In this document: positions 8,656 to 16,653 of the stretch, in pieces
Layout: the number at the start of each line of letters is the position of its first letter
Numbering within the stretch: the stretch's first letter is position 1
Assembly: GCF_002849605.1 (NCBI RefSeq)
Contig: NZ_NPIB01000021.1
Location: 1-64,000, forward strand
Direction of reading: 5' to 3'
Source: Photobacterium carnosum
GTDB taxonomy: Bacteria; Pseudomonadota; Gammaproteobacteria; Enterobacterales; Vibrionaceae
DNA: 64,000 nt
Program-made: the position numbers and the translations under genes
Notes under the pieces: generated by a model
Database searches by the model: none
What the model saw: only the letters and a program-made list of their open reading frames with translations
What the model was told of the DNA's origin: nothing

Positions 8656-9540
8656 ATGGTGGTAATTTACATGATCACTTCTAGTTGCCTTTCAAACTAT
8701 CAAGTAAATACCAGTAAACAACTGGCTACTACAGCTAAGTTTTTAAATGTTCATGGCAATGTTCAAAAAACTTTTACGGCCATTAGTTCATTTATTAATA
8801 TGCACAAGGACGATGAATCATTCCTTAGCTGCACAGTTAAGGTTGATACGTTAGCGAAAAAGCGTGGTGTCAGTGTGCGTACAATTTTGAGACACACAAA
8901 GACTCTAGCAGAGAAAGGTATTATTGTTGTTATAACAAATAGCTCTCGCAATAACGCTGGCTTACCAGAGCGACTACCTAATTCATATCTTGTCATGCCT
9001 GATGTAATTGATTCTCTTATAGGGGATTACAAGGCGCGTGTGAAGATAGCTAAAGATAAAACGCTAAAACGAATAAAGGATATTCGCGATAAGGCGTTAG
9101 CTGTGATTGCTAAACGAAAAGAGAATGTCACTGTTAGCACCACTAGCGTATTTGATGATTATTCTGTTACGTTGTCACCAGAAATTGATAAGCAAGATAA
9201 TGCACCAGTACCAGCAGAGGCCGAATTAAGCTTGGATGATGCTATCATTTCAATTCATAACGATTTTGCTAAGTATGCAATATACGAAAGTCGTGATCAT
9301 GCCTTTTTAACACTCCCTAAATCTCATTTCATAGATAAAAATAATGGCATTGTTTATAACGTTCTAAATAAGAACGAGCGTAATATTGCTGGCTTCATCA
9401 AAGGCAGCGATGGATATTACTCGCTACTAGAAATGACATTACTATATTTTGGTAATGTCACCGATAAAGCAGTAGATGAAATCAGCCCATTAGCTCAATC
9501 AATGATCGATGAAGTTAAAACCCTTTTCTTAGCTAAATAG
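8656..9540 (+). CDS. winged-helix replication-initiator-like protein
   Basis: The N-terminal 110 residues look like an HTH_36-type winged helix: a helical stretch, TVKVDTLAKKRGVSVRTILRH as the helix-turn-helix, then TLAEKGIIVV and PNSYLV as wing and strand. This architecture is typical of phage and plasmid replication initiators and replisome organisers. The middle is Lys-rich and the C-terminal part is unrecognised. The start is uncertain: TTG 8653, ATG 8656 and ATG 8671 are in frame and none has a strong ribosome binding site. Its position downstream of phased repeats and a structured RNA supports a replication role, but a plain regulator is possible. Confidence 0.65.
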   Translation: MVVIYMITSSCLSNYQVNTSKQLATTAKFLNVHGNVQKTFTAISSFINMHKDDESFLSCTVKVDTLAKKRGVSVRTILRHTKTLAEKGIIVVITNSSRNNAGLPERLPNSYLVMPDVIDSLIGDYKARVKIAKDKTLKRIKDIRDKALAVIAKRKENVTVSTTSVFDDYSVTLSPEIDKQDNAPVPAEAELSLDDAIISIHNDFAKYAIYESRDHAFLTLPKSHFIDKNNGIVYNVLNKNERNIAGFIKGSDGYYSLLEMTLLYFGNVTDKAVDEISPLAQSMIDEVKTLFLAK

Positions 9541-9557
9541 TTTTGCAATAAACAAAA
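9541..9557. promoter_or_regulatory. recurrent 17-bp palindrome, copy 3
   Basis: TTTTGCAATAAACAAAA, 15 of 17 matches to the consensus, begins immediately after the stop codon at 9540 and about 150 bp upstream of the NYN gene. Confidence 0.4.
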
Positions 9558-9708
9558 TCTATTTCTCTGTTTTAAATTTATTTAATGTAATTGCGTGGTA
9601 CGGAATTACTTAATTTTATATTTAAACACAGAACGTAATAACTAACGCTGGAACAATTTATTATCTAACTTAAAGTATTCATATCGTTTTTAAATCTGGA
9701 TTTTAATT

Positions 9709-10581
9709 ATGGCCATGAATACTGCATTATTTATAGATGTTGAGAATGTTAAGCATCAACATGTAAGATTGCTGATTGCTCATTTATGTAAAAATGGGTG
9801 CGTTAGCGCACGGATAGCTATAGGTGCGCCAGAAAAGTTCATAGATAAAAGATGGAAAGAAACCGCAATCAATAATTCTCTGGATTGTCGTTGTGTTTTT
9901 AGTATGGTGAAAGGTAAAGATGCAAGCGATCATGTATTAAACGTTGTTGTTATGGACTTCATTAACGATCCTAGAAATAACAATGTTACTAACGTTTGTA
10001 TTATGTCGTCTGATAGCGATTTTGCTGCAATAAGAAATAAGCTAATTCAAAGTGGTTTGACTGTAATCATTGCTGGCGACCCCAAGATTAGTTGTCGGAC
10101 ATTTGTTAGTAGTTCTGATAGCTTCGTAGATGTAACTAAGCTAGAAGCGATTAAGCCAAAGCAACCAGTTAAGCCAAAGCAACCAGTCAAGCCAAAGCAA
10201 CCAGTCAAGCCAAAGCAACCAGTTAAGCCTAAGCAATCAGTCAAGCCTAAGCAACCCAAAGCACCTAAAGGGCTTCAAACGCACCTAGTTACTAAGGGTG
10301 AGGTTAACAGTATTTCAACTATAGATATTTGGCTTGAGCAGGTTAATAGCTTACCTCTTATAAGCCTTTTAAATTCAACCTTGGAGATAGAAATAAGTAC
10401 ACCATTAGATTGCGCTCTTGCACGTATTGTTCATCGAAGACTTACAACAGAACAGTACATGCAATTGTCTAAAAATCCCAATTATCATCTTTGTGTTGCC
10501 ATTTACATAAATCAGCATTCACGGACTCTAAAAGTTACACCTTTGGGCAACGATAAATATCGCATAACTAAAACAAAATAA
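9709..10581 (+). CDS. NYN-domain (PIN-like) ribonuclease with PKQPVK linker
   Basis: Residues 1-145 form a NYN/LabA-type nuclease domain: ALFIDVEN carries the first Asp, KGKDASDHVLNVVVMDF the central acidic residues, and IMSSDSDF the last pair, the usual metal-binding set of PIN-fold RNases. A Pro/Lys linker of six PKQPVK-like hexapeptides follows (residues about 149-184), then a roughly 100-residue unrecognised C-terminal domain. The family cleaves or binds RNA. It is followed 51 bp later by a second, smaller PIN-like gene in the same direction. The start may be ATG 9709 or the second ATG at 9715. Confidence 0.75.
   Translation: MAMNTALFIDVENVKHQHVRLLIAHLCKNGCVSARIAIGAPEKFIDKRWKETAINNSLDCRCVFSMVKGKDASDHVLNVVVMDFINDPRNNNVTNVCIMSSDSDFAAIRNKLIQSGLTVIIAGDPKISCRTFVSSSDSFVDVTKLEAIKPKQPVKPKQPVKPKQPVKPKQPVKPKQSVKPKQPKAPKGLQTHLVTKGEVNSISTIDIWLEQVNSLPLISLLNSTLEIEISTPLDCALARIVHRRLTTEQYMQLSKNPNYHLCVAIYINQHSRTLKVTPLGNDKYRITKTK
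10153..10260 (+). repeat. six tandem 18-bp repeats inside the NYN gene
   Basis: AAGCCAAAGCAACCAGTY is repeated head to tail six times in frame (10153, 10171, 10189, 10207, 10225, 10243). The first four are nearly identical and the last two have diverged. It encodes the PKQPVK linker and is a natural site for copy-number change by slippage. Confidence 0.9.
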
Positions 10582-10632
10582 TGTAAAACAGATAGTTATC
10601 TGTAATTACATGTAAAATGGTATTTATAAAGA

Positions 10633-11037
10633 ATGAAACATGAAAGGCATTACATTGATGGTGATCAGTTATCACAAGAGATACTTCAACGCATTTTATC
10701 TCAAATAGGCGTAAAGGATAATGTTGCTATTACAATTGTGCATAATGGCACAATTGGTAGGCGTAGCGTGGCATTTTGTACTATGTGTAAAGCCACAGGG
10801 GTTGTATTGTTTGAAGCTCCCTTAATCAAAAATGGTACGGATTTTTATTTAATGGCGTTAATTGGTGGTGTTATAGCAAAAAAATATGATAGTGATATTT
10901 TCATTCACACAAATGACAAGGCATTAGCTAAAGCCGCAATAGATTATGGAGCAATGAATTTGTATATGGTTGCACAAGTTCTTATAAATAAAGATCAAAA
11001 ATATTTAAGGAATGACAAGCCGAACTTTATCAGTTAA
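10633..11037 (+). CDS. small PIN/NYN-fold-like protein, 134 aa
   Basis: A compact protein whose acidic residues are arranged like a PIN-fold nuclease: YIDGDQL near residue 8, NGTDFYLMALIGG near 76, and IHTNDKALAKAAIDYG near 98, followed by a final strand. This is the order seen in NYN/PIN RNases, with T/S-N-D replacing the common S-D-S-D motif. It follows the NYN gene with the same orientation, so the two are likely co-transcribed. The assignment is by motif order only; no family member is matched exactly. Confidence 0.55.
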   Translation: MKHERHYIDGDQLSQEILQRILSQIGVKDNVAITIVHNGTIGRRSVAFCTMCKATGVVLFEAPLIKNGTDFYLMALIGGVIAKKYDSDIFIHTNDKALAKAAIDYGAMNLYMVAQVLINKDQKYLRNDKPNFIS

Positions 11038-11238
11038 CTGAAATTAGCCTGGCTTGCTTGTGGTCTTTGGATAATAAAAATGTCACTAACTATATTATTA
11101 GCTGACGTAATTTTGTAGTTACCAGTTAAAACCTATCGAATACTTCATATAAAAAAACAAATAAAACTTTTAAGGTAAAAACTGAGAATAGTGCTTCTAG
11201 ATGCGCCATAATTTCGCTAAATATGGATTTACAGGCGT
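11038..11238. other. intergenic region
   Basis: Nothing recognised between the small PIN-like gene and the first of two leftward terminators. Together with the terminators and the spacer up to 11548 it makes a 0.5-kb gap between convergent transcription units. Confidence 0.3.
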
Positions 11239-11264
11239 AAAAAAGCCCGTCTTTTGGACGGGCA
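11239..11264 (-). terminator. second terminator behind the AcaB-like operon
   Basis: GCCCGTC-tttt-GGACGGGC hairpin at 11245-11263 followed on the minus strand by TTTTTT. Confidence 0.65.
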
Positions 11265-11495
11265 TGTATAATTTGATCAGATAGAATTAGATAGTCATAA
11301 ATTAAGCCAACAATTTTCTATACCGCTTTTTCAATTGGGATGCGGTTGTAGCTATAGAGCGATTAGATCGCACAATCCGAATATATTTTTTGTCTTGGCA
11401 AACAGGGTATTCGACCCATCTTTAATAGTTTTATCGCCATTGGCGAATTTATAATGATACAGTTGACTATTGATATTAACAACTATATTTAAAAT

Positions 11496-11521
11496 AAAAA
11501 ACCGAACTAAGTTCGGTTTCT
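11496..11521 (-). terminator. terminator of the AcaB-like operon
   Basis: ACCGAAC-taa-GTTCGGT hairpin with a T run on the minus strand, just downstream of the stop at 11549. It can also work on the plus strand, where a short T run follows. Confidence 0.75.
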
Positions 11522-11548
11522 ATGAGTAAATTAACGGCTATATTTTAC

Positions 11549-12382
11549 TTACTTCGTATCTTCATTATTTGATTGTACCGGTTCTACATCTTCTGGACGA
11601 TCTACAATACGAGGTGCGAACATTGTTGTTAAAGTACCATCAATGATGCCTTGATTTAAAACAAGGTGAGGTTGCAATTCTGCTGCTCGTTGAGCCACTT
11701 GATTGTTTTCCAGTACATCTTTGCGAGTGACACCAGTATGCTTCCATAGAAACGCTGAGTGATACATATTACGCAGTTCATGGGCAAGACCACCGTTTAG
11801 TTTAATTGACGCATCGCGTGGAATAATTGCGTGTTGACGGCAGAATAGATTTTCTAATACAAACTGATCTACCTCTTTCACTTTCCAGAAAATATGTCGT
11901 CCAAAATCAGTCTTCAAGAAAACATTAAAAACAGGTGCGTTTTCATCTTTAGTTAACTTAGCACCAACACCGCCAGTAAATTTCTCATTAACGGCAGTTT
12001 CTAAGACTTCACGACATTTCTTCATTAACGCTTCAAAACGATTAGAGGCTAAGTGCAAGTTATATAGTAATTGGTACGCATACGGATCATCGTTACGCGC
12101 AGCCATTACCACGTTAGCTAACACATCATCCATTTTAGTTAGACCAATTTGACCGCGCTTGAGGATTTTACCTTTTTCATCTTTAGTTGGCGCGACACCT
12201 TTATATAGACCAATAGCATTGTTGGAGTAAAACTGGATAGTAAGTTCACCTGTTTTATTCTTTACACGCGCATTACTGCCGCTTGCAACTGCTTTTTCTT
12301 CAAACAACGACATATCACCAAAAATAAGGCTAGCTGTTTGGTTAGATAGGGCATCGGTAGGTTGGTCTAAATTATCGTTCAT
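11549..12382 (-). CDS. AcaB / PFL_4669-family protein
   Basis: The central and C-terminal parts match the pattern of the AcaB (PF08900, formerly DUF1845) / PFL_4669 family found in conjugative elements: AARNDDPYAYQLLYNLH near residue 95, FCRQHAIIPRDAS near 185, GVTRKDVLENNQVAQRA near 225 and a proline-containing tail. In IncC plasmids AcaB is a transcriptional activator of transfer control; in PFGI-type elements its role is less defined. It is the last gene of a leftward cluster (14510-11549) and is followed by two terminators. Length, 277 aa, is usual for the family. I infer a regulatory role in transfer or maintenance. Confidence 0.7.
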   Translation of the reverse strand: MNDNLDQPTDALSNQTASLIFGDMSLFEEKAVASGSNARVKNKTGELTIQFYSNNAIGLYKGVAPTKDEKGKILKRGQIGLTKMDDVLANVVMAARNDDPYAYQLLYNLHLASNRFEALMKKCREVLETAVNEKFTGGVGAKLTKDENAPVFNVFLKTDFGRHIFWKVKEVDQFVLENLFCRQHAIIPRDASIKLNGGLAHELRNMYHSAFLWKHTGVTRKDVLENNQVAQRAAELQPHLVLNQGIIDGTLTTMFAPRIVDRPEDVEPVQSNNEDTK

Positions 12383-12468
12383 TTAACAATCCTTAGTTGG
12401 GTAGTGAGGCATATAGCCTCACTGGTTTTAATTTTGATAGTTACAAAATTACTTTCTAATCTGTAACT

Positions 12469-13242
12469 TTAGAAATCTTCTAAATATGTTTTTTCTTCAA
12501 AATTATTATCACCCAACTTTTGTTTATCGCATGATTTAGTCTGTTTTTTACGTTGTTCACGTTTTGGTGAGAGATCTATATAAGTAGGTTCGTCATTTAA
12601 CCAGTAGCGTTTTTGGCTAACAATCTTAAATGGAAACTGCTCGTTATATATAAACACAATGATTGGAGCTATACGTGCTTCATCTATAGCCCCTGTGCCA
12701 GTTATCATTAGTGATATACGAATCATTAAACGAACAAATTTCCGTGTACTGAATACGGAATTGTTAGCTTTTATTTGATTCAATAATTCTGTTGTTATTA
12801 ACACCTCGGTATTATCTGACATACGAGTACGGTTAGATGTTTTACTAATCGCCTTACCAGTAAGTAAGCTCAAGTTTCTTGCACGAATAGAAAACAATTC
12901 CTCAATAGTGGTTTGTGCCATACCAAGGTCAAGGCTTTCATCTATCAATTCCCAATCAGTTATAGCTTCTGAAAGTATTTGAAGAAAAAGCTCAGTATTT
13001 TCTGACAAGAACCATGCACCACGGCTTGGTTTTATCTGACTAAAGCGATCTATAGCAATAAAAAAAGCGCGTTGATTCGATGAATCTAAAATTTGATCTG
13101 CTGAATCACTATTTATGCCGAACTCGTTTGTTTTCTCTTTTCTACGTTTATCTTGTAAGCTAACCAAGTATTCATTCATGACACTGGTGCTTAAAAGACT
13201 TTGTTGGCCTGATGATTGCGCATAACATGATTTTTTAGACAT
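12469..13242 (-). CDS. hypothetical protein, 257 aa
   Basis: Unrecognised. The protein is helical with a polar N-terminus and a basic C-terminal tail (KREQRKKQTKSCDKQK), suggesting nucleic-acid contact. There is no membrane segment. It lies between the AcaB-like gene and a 91-aa gene in one leftward run, so it is probably part of the same conserved element backbone. Confidence 0.65.
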   Translation of the reverse strand: MSKKSCYAQSSGQQSLLSTSVMNEYLVSLQDKRRKEKTNEFGINSDSADQILDSSNQRAFFIAIDRFSQIKPSRGAWFLSENTELFLQILSEAITDWELIDESLDLGMAQTTIEELFSIRARNLSLLTGKAISKTSNRTRMSDNTEVLITTELLNQIKANNSVFSTRKFVRLMIRISLMITGTGAIDEARIAPIIVFIYNEQFPFKIVSQKRYWLNDEPTYIDLSPKREQRKKQTKSCDKQKLGDNNFEEKTYLEDF

Positions 13243-13265
13243 TGAAATTGCATTTAACCTCTAAA

Positions 13266-13541
13266 TTAGTCAGTTAAATCAGATAAGTTAATGATATTTG
13301 TTACAAATTTAGTGCGATTTTCTTCATCTAATAGTGGATCTGCGTCTGGATTAGGAAGATCAATCGAAGCCTCTTTTAATTGAGCATAAGTTAAATCAAG
13401 GCTTTGCATTGTACGTACTAAATTAATCTCAAGATTAAACATTTCACTAAATTCCTTTGCGAGTCCAGCAGCGTTTGAACGATTAGCAACAACAAAACGT
13501 AGTGAGTTAAATATGTTTTGTGCAAATTGAATAGATGCCAT
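13266..13541 (-). CDS. small acidic hypothetical protein, 91 aa
   Basis: Unrecognised. It is a 91-residue acidic helical protein (ANRSNAAGLAKEFSEMFNLE, then DLPNPDADPLLDEENR). It fits tightly between its neighbours with gaps of 23 and 18 bases, which marks it as a genuine operon member. In other elements AcaB/PFL_4669 genes sit beside DUF2857-type genes, but I cannot see enough similarity here to assign that. Confidence 0.6.
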   Translation of the reverse strand: MASIQFAQNIFNSLRFVVANRSNAAGLAKEFSEMFNLEINLVRTMQSLDLTYAQLKEASIDLPNPDADPLLDEENRTKFVTNIINLSDLTD

Positions 13542-13559
13542 TTTTCATACCTATAAATA

Positions 13560-14510
13560 TTAATAAAATTCACGAAATGCTAATGCTAATTCGTCTTTTG
13601 TTCTCATTACGTTTCTTGCTGTCATGTACTCAAAAAGTGCTTTACGATCTGTTACGTCTTTCATTAACGTATCTGTCAGTGCTTTTAACTGCTCTTGCTT
13701 GAACATTCCAAGAAACTCACGTTTCAGTGCAATCAATACATCTGGTATGTTTGTATCAAGCGGTATGTTCTTATAAAGAGGGGAGCTAATTGCTAACTTC
13801 TTTATATAAATTAGTTCACGGTTATCAAGCAAAACCGCACTAATATCAATCAGTGAAAAATACAGCGTTTGCAAATTTACCAATAGCAACTGTTGTATAT
13901 CTACAGACTGTTCTTTTATTGATTGCTCCCAAAGCGTTTCGGCCATGCTCGTTGTGAAATTCACATAAAAATGGCGAGGCATATCATCTGAATATACAAC
14001 CATGTTTTCTAAAGCAGGGAATAGCCCTGTTATTACTTGTTGTAACTTTTCAACCTTATTTTTTTTCTCATTTTTTGATAATGAGCATTCACCACTAGCA
14101 ATCCGAATGTAACCCTCTAAATCAGCAATGGTTACAAATGTCTGTTTGGATATTAGGTCTTTAACTTTCGTCTGAGCTTGTAAATCTAATTTTTGTAGCT
14201 TTATCTTAGCCTCAGACCCTCTCCTTAAACAGTTACAGTAAAGTTTCTGATCTGAAAATTGATATAGAAACCCAAGATTATAGTTATAGCGGTACGACTG
14301 ATATTTCATGGTAAATTCTGGCAACCCAGACCTACGCATTAATTCGATAAAACCAGTATAACCAAATGAATTATTATTATTTTCAAACAGCTTAACTAAT
14401 GCATAAATAGCACCAGCTAACCCTATCTTAGATTGCGATTCGCTTGTTGAGGTTAGTATTTTTATATCCTCGCATAATCGCGCCAACTCCGTTTTTGTAT
14501 CGTTCATCAT
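13560..14510 (-). CDS. hypothetical protein, 316 aa
   Basis: Unrecognised. It is a helical protein with a central Lys-rich segment (SLSKNEKKNKVEKLQQVITG) that may be a coiled coil. Two adjacent ATG codons (14510 and 14507) follow an AAGGTT ribosome binding site. It is the first gene of the leftward run that ends with the AcaB-like gene. The 275-bp gap upstream contains the GTGACA/TGTCAC inverted repeat at 14741-14754, a possible operator for this run. Confidence 0.65.
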   Translation of the reverse strand: MMNDTKTELARLCEDIKILTSTSESQSKIGLAGAIYALVKLFENNNNSFGYTGFIELMRRSGLPEFTMKYQSYRYNYNLGFLYQFSDQKLYCNCLRRGSEAKIKLQKLDLQAQTKVKDLISKQTFVTIADLEGYIRIASGECSLSKNEKKNKVEKLQQVITGLFPALENMVVYSDDMPRHFYVNFTTSMAETLWEQSIKEQSVDIQQLLLVNLQTLYFSLIDISAVLLDNRELIYIKKLAISSPLYKNIPLDTNIPDVLIALKREFLGMFKQEQLKALTDTLMKDVTDRKALFEYMTARNVMRTKDELALAFREFY

Positions 14511-14740
14511 AACCTTGTTTTAATTTACGGTTAAACTGACATAACGAACAATACGTGAGTAGGATCAAAATTCAATATTGGGTTTATGCAAATCTGAATA
14601 AAACTTCATAATTCACGAAAAGAGGCTTATTAATAGGTGTTTTTTTAATCAGATGAGTGTTTTTTGACAGTTTTAATATGTTGCTAAGGCTGAGTTATAG
14701 CGGAAAAGGTATAGCTACAGATTATTAATAAAAAATATCA

Positions 14741-14754
14741 GTGACAAATGTCAC
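14741..14754. promoter_or_regulatory. GTGACA-AA-TGTCAC inverted repeat
   Basis: A 14-bp inverted repeat with 6-bp arms in the gap between the leftward genes 14786-15256 and 13560-14510. It resembles matS (GTGACRNYGTCAC) but the spacer is one base too long. It is placed like an operator for the downstream operon. Confidence 0.4.
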
Positions 14755-14785
14755 CGATAGTCTCATTTAATGCTGCTTTATTGAG

Positions 14786-15256
14786 CTAATAAGACCCAAA
14801 ACTTCGTTTTATGCGATTTACACGATCAGCATCAATTTTCGGTGAGGGTGTCAAATTAATGTCATTTTCTTGGGGCGGTTTGTTTTCAATTTGAGTCTGA
14901 GTAGGCTTATGGATAGGTGTTTCATCTTTAATATACGTATTAGTTTGTTCTTCTTTTTTGTTATTCTCATTGACATTTGTTGCTTTATTAATCGAATTTT
15001 TATCTTGATTAAGATTAACATTTTGAATAGTAAACAAGGCTAATTCAAGCAATAAAGCTGAACGAACGGAACGGCTTGTAGTAGGTATTGCCCACCCAAG
15101 CCATCCTGCATTTTTAGTCACTTTTGCAATATGTAAAATTACTTCTGGTGATAACTGAATATTATCAACGCTACCAGTTACAATAAAATTATGGAGTGAT
15201 TCATTAAGGTTATGTATTTGGATTGGTTTTTGTTTGTTGGACATGAAATGCACCAT
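14786..15256 (-). CDS. ParR-like ribbon-helix-helix adaptor (candidate)
   Basis: It lies directly downstream of the actin-like gene with a 36-bp gap, the parR position of type II partition operons. Residues about 30-75 can be read as a ribbon-helix-helix: a strand VDNIQLS, helix PEVILHIAKVTKNAG and helix SRSVRSALLLELALF. The rest is a disordered Asn/Lys/Thr/Pro-rich tail ending in a basic RVNRIKRSF segment, similar in layout to ParR proteins whose C-terminal tail contacts the filament. The start may be ATG 15256 or ATG 15244. No sequence family is matched, so the role rests on position and fold pattern. Confidence 0.5.
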   Translation of the reverse strand: MVHFMSNKQKPIQIHNLNESLHNFIVTGSVDNIQLSPEVILHIAKVTKNAGWLGWAIPTTSRSVRSALLLELALFTIQNVNLNQDKNSINKATNVNENNKKEEQTNTYIKDETPIHKPTQTQIENKPPQENDINLTPSPKIDADRVNRIKRSFGSY

Positions 15257-15292
15257 ATTGCGCCCATAAAAATGGGCGCATCATTATAATTA

Positions 15293-16366
15293 TTATTTAT
15301 ATTTACGCATAGCTGACTTTGACCAGCCATTACCGGCATCAATAGCAACAAGAGTTTGGTTTGAATCTTGAATAAACTTTAATGCGCCATAAACTGCAGC
15401 CGTTGAGTTTTGAAGACCATCGTTTTCTACACATGGAAATACTTCACATAGTTCAGCGATACTTACGATCTCTTTTTGTTGATTAGAAAAGTAATTACAA
15501 ACAGCATCAACTACATCTTTATCGTTCGCACCACCACCACTAATAACAACACCAGAAAAATGACGGAAATCATCACCGTATTCTTGTGTTAGCTCTGGCA
15601 AAATTGCATCAAAGTGATCTTTAATAACGCTTCGTTTTTCGTCACTAAAATCATATGGTGCGCTAGATAGACCACTATCGACAGCTACAGCTTCTTTCCA
15701 ACCATTTAATACAGCACTTTTAGTGATATTCTCATGCTTTAATGAGTTAGCAACAGTACGGATTGCTGCGTCCATACCAGCTTTACGGAAAGATAAGCCT
15801 TGGTTGTCACCTTTGGTAATACAAGTTAATTGGGTATCGCCAAAACCACTTTGTAACAGCACAGCTTTTAAAACTTCGTTAGGTATACTTTTAGTTACCG
15901 CATCAATTTCAGTTACAAAGACTAGCTTCTCTATCTCAACATGACACTGTTTAATATCTAACATTCGAGTGTCATGAGTACGGAAGAAAATGTTGGAGAA
16001 TAAAGCACGGGCACGTTCTAGCGTTTCAGGTGTCGCATTATTTTCAAATTCATCACCTGTAAATTCTGCAATAGTGTCGCTATTCACAACTAAGGCCAAG
16101 TTGATCTTGTGACTACCAGCACCAAGTTCAAGCACAAGGCGAGCAGCAATGGTGCGAACCCAATTCTCATTAGTAAAACGAGTACCAAACTCTCGTGATG
16201 CTTCACCTGCTGATAATGCAGCCTCACCAACGATAAATCCACGACGAGAATTGTTTTCACCCTCAACGATCATTACAGAATTTTCGTCTAGCATCTTACG
16301 AGCCCCAAGTAGGTTCGCTTTTACTAGTGATTGAGTCATACCTGATGTAGTAGAAAAGTTTTGCAT
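15293..16366 (-). CDS. actin-like ParM-type ATPase, circularly permuted
   Basis: It carries the actin-fold motifs of the ParM/Alp family in a rotated order. After a short N-terminus it begins where a normal family member would be past its first hairpin: GFIVGEAALSAG near residue 43, then a strand NLALVVNS. The phosphate-2 loop LQSGFGDTQ and GMDAAIRTVANSL follow mid-protein, and the adenosine motif VVISGGGAND lies near 280. The phosphate-1 motif VAIDAGNGWSKS, normally at residue 5-15, is the last element, ending seven residues before the stop. The ATG at 16366 follows a GGAATTACAAAA leader; a TTG at 16393 is less likely. It probably segregates DNA with the gene downstream. Confidence 0.75.
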   Translation of the reverse strand: MQNFSTTSGMTQSLVKANLLGARKMLDENSVMIVEGENNSRRGFIVGEAALSAGEASREFGTRFTNENWVRTIAARLVLELGAGSHKINLALVVNSDTIAEFTGDEFENNATPETLERARALFSNIFFRTHDTRMLDIKQCHVEIEKLVFVTEIDAVTKSIPNEVLKAVLLQSGFGDTQLTCITKGDNQGLSFRKAGMDAAIRTVANSLKHENITKSAVLNGWKEAVAVDSGLSSAPYDFSDEKRSVIKDHFDAILPELTQEYGDDFRHFSGVVISGGGANDKDVVDAVCNYFSNQQKEIVSIAELCEVFPCVENDGLQNSTAAVYGALKFIQDSNQTLVAIDAGNGWSKSAMRKYK

Positions 16367-16429
16367 TTTTGTAATTCCATTTTTTAAATTCAACTGCTTG
16401 GTAGAGCATTAACCAATCAGTTAAAAACG

Positions 16430-16500
16430 CAACAGCAAAATTGCTGCTACTTAGTGTTAGTAATATTATAGTAATATTTAACAAGGTCAATTAAAAAGAA
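16430..16500. repeat. short repeats upstream of the actin-like gene (possible parC)
   Basis: It contains AGCA-aaat-TGCT and two direct copies of AGTAATATT 11 bp apart. Upstream repeats are the usual place for a parC centromere-promoter in ParM operons, but the array is short, so this is weak. Confidence 0.3.
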
Positions 16501-16574
16501 TAATCGTAAATCATGATTGCTTGTTTGTTGAGCTTGTTTACCTTAATGTAATGATATTAAAAGATTTAGTCATA

Positions 16575-16605
16575 ACAAAAAAATCGCCTTGCTATAGGCG
16601 ATTTT
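16575..16605 (-). terminator. terminator of the relaxase gene
   Basis: AATCGCC and GGCGATT arms with a seven-T run on the minus strand, between the relaxase stop and the actin-like gene. Confidence 0.7.
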
Positions 16606-16633
16606 GGTAGTAACATTACTATAATTTTTAAAT

Positions 16634-16653
16634 AATATTGCAGGTGCAATATT
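16634..16653. repeat. 20-bp inverted repeat at the relaxase 3' end
   Basis: AATATTGCA-gg-TGCAATATT is a perfect inverted repeat that ends inside the relaxase stop codon. Purpose unknown; it lacks a T run, so it is probably not itself the terminator. Confidence 0.4.

Noticed and set aside
11549-12382. Calling this gene a replication initiator
   Set aside because: Its conserved blocks fit AcaB/PFL_4669 better, and no iterons lie beside it.
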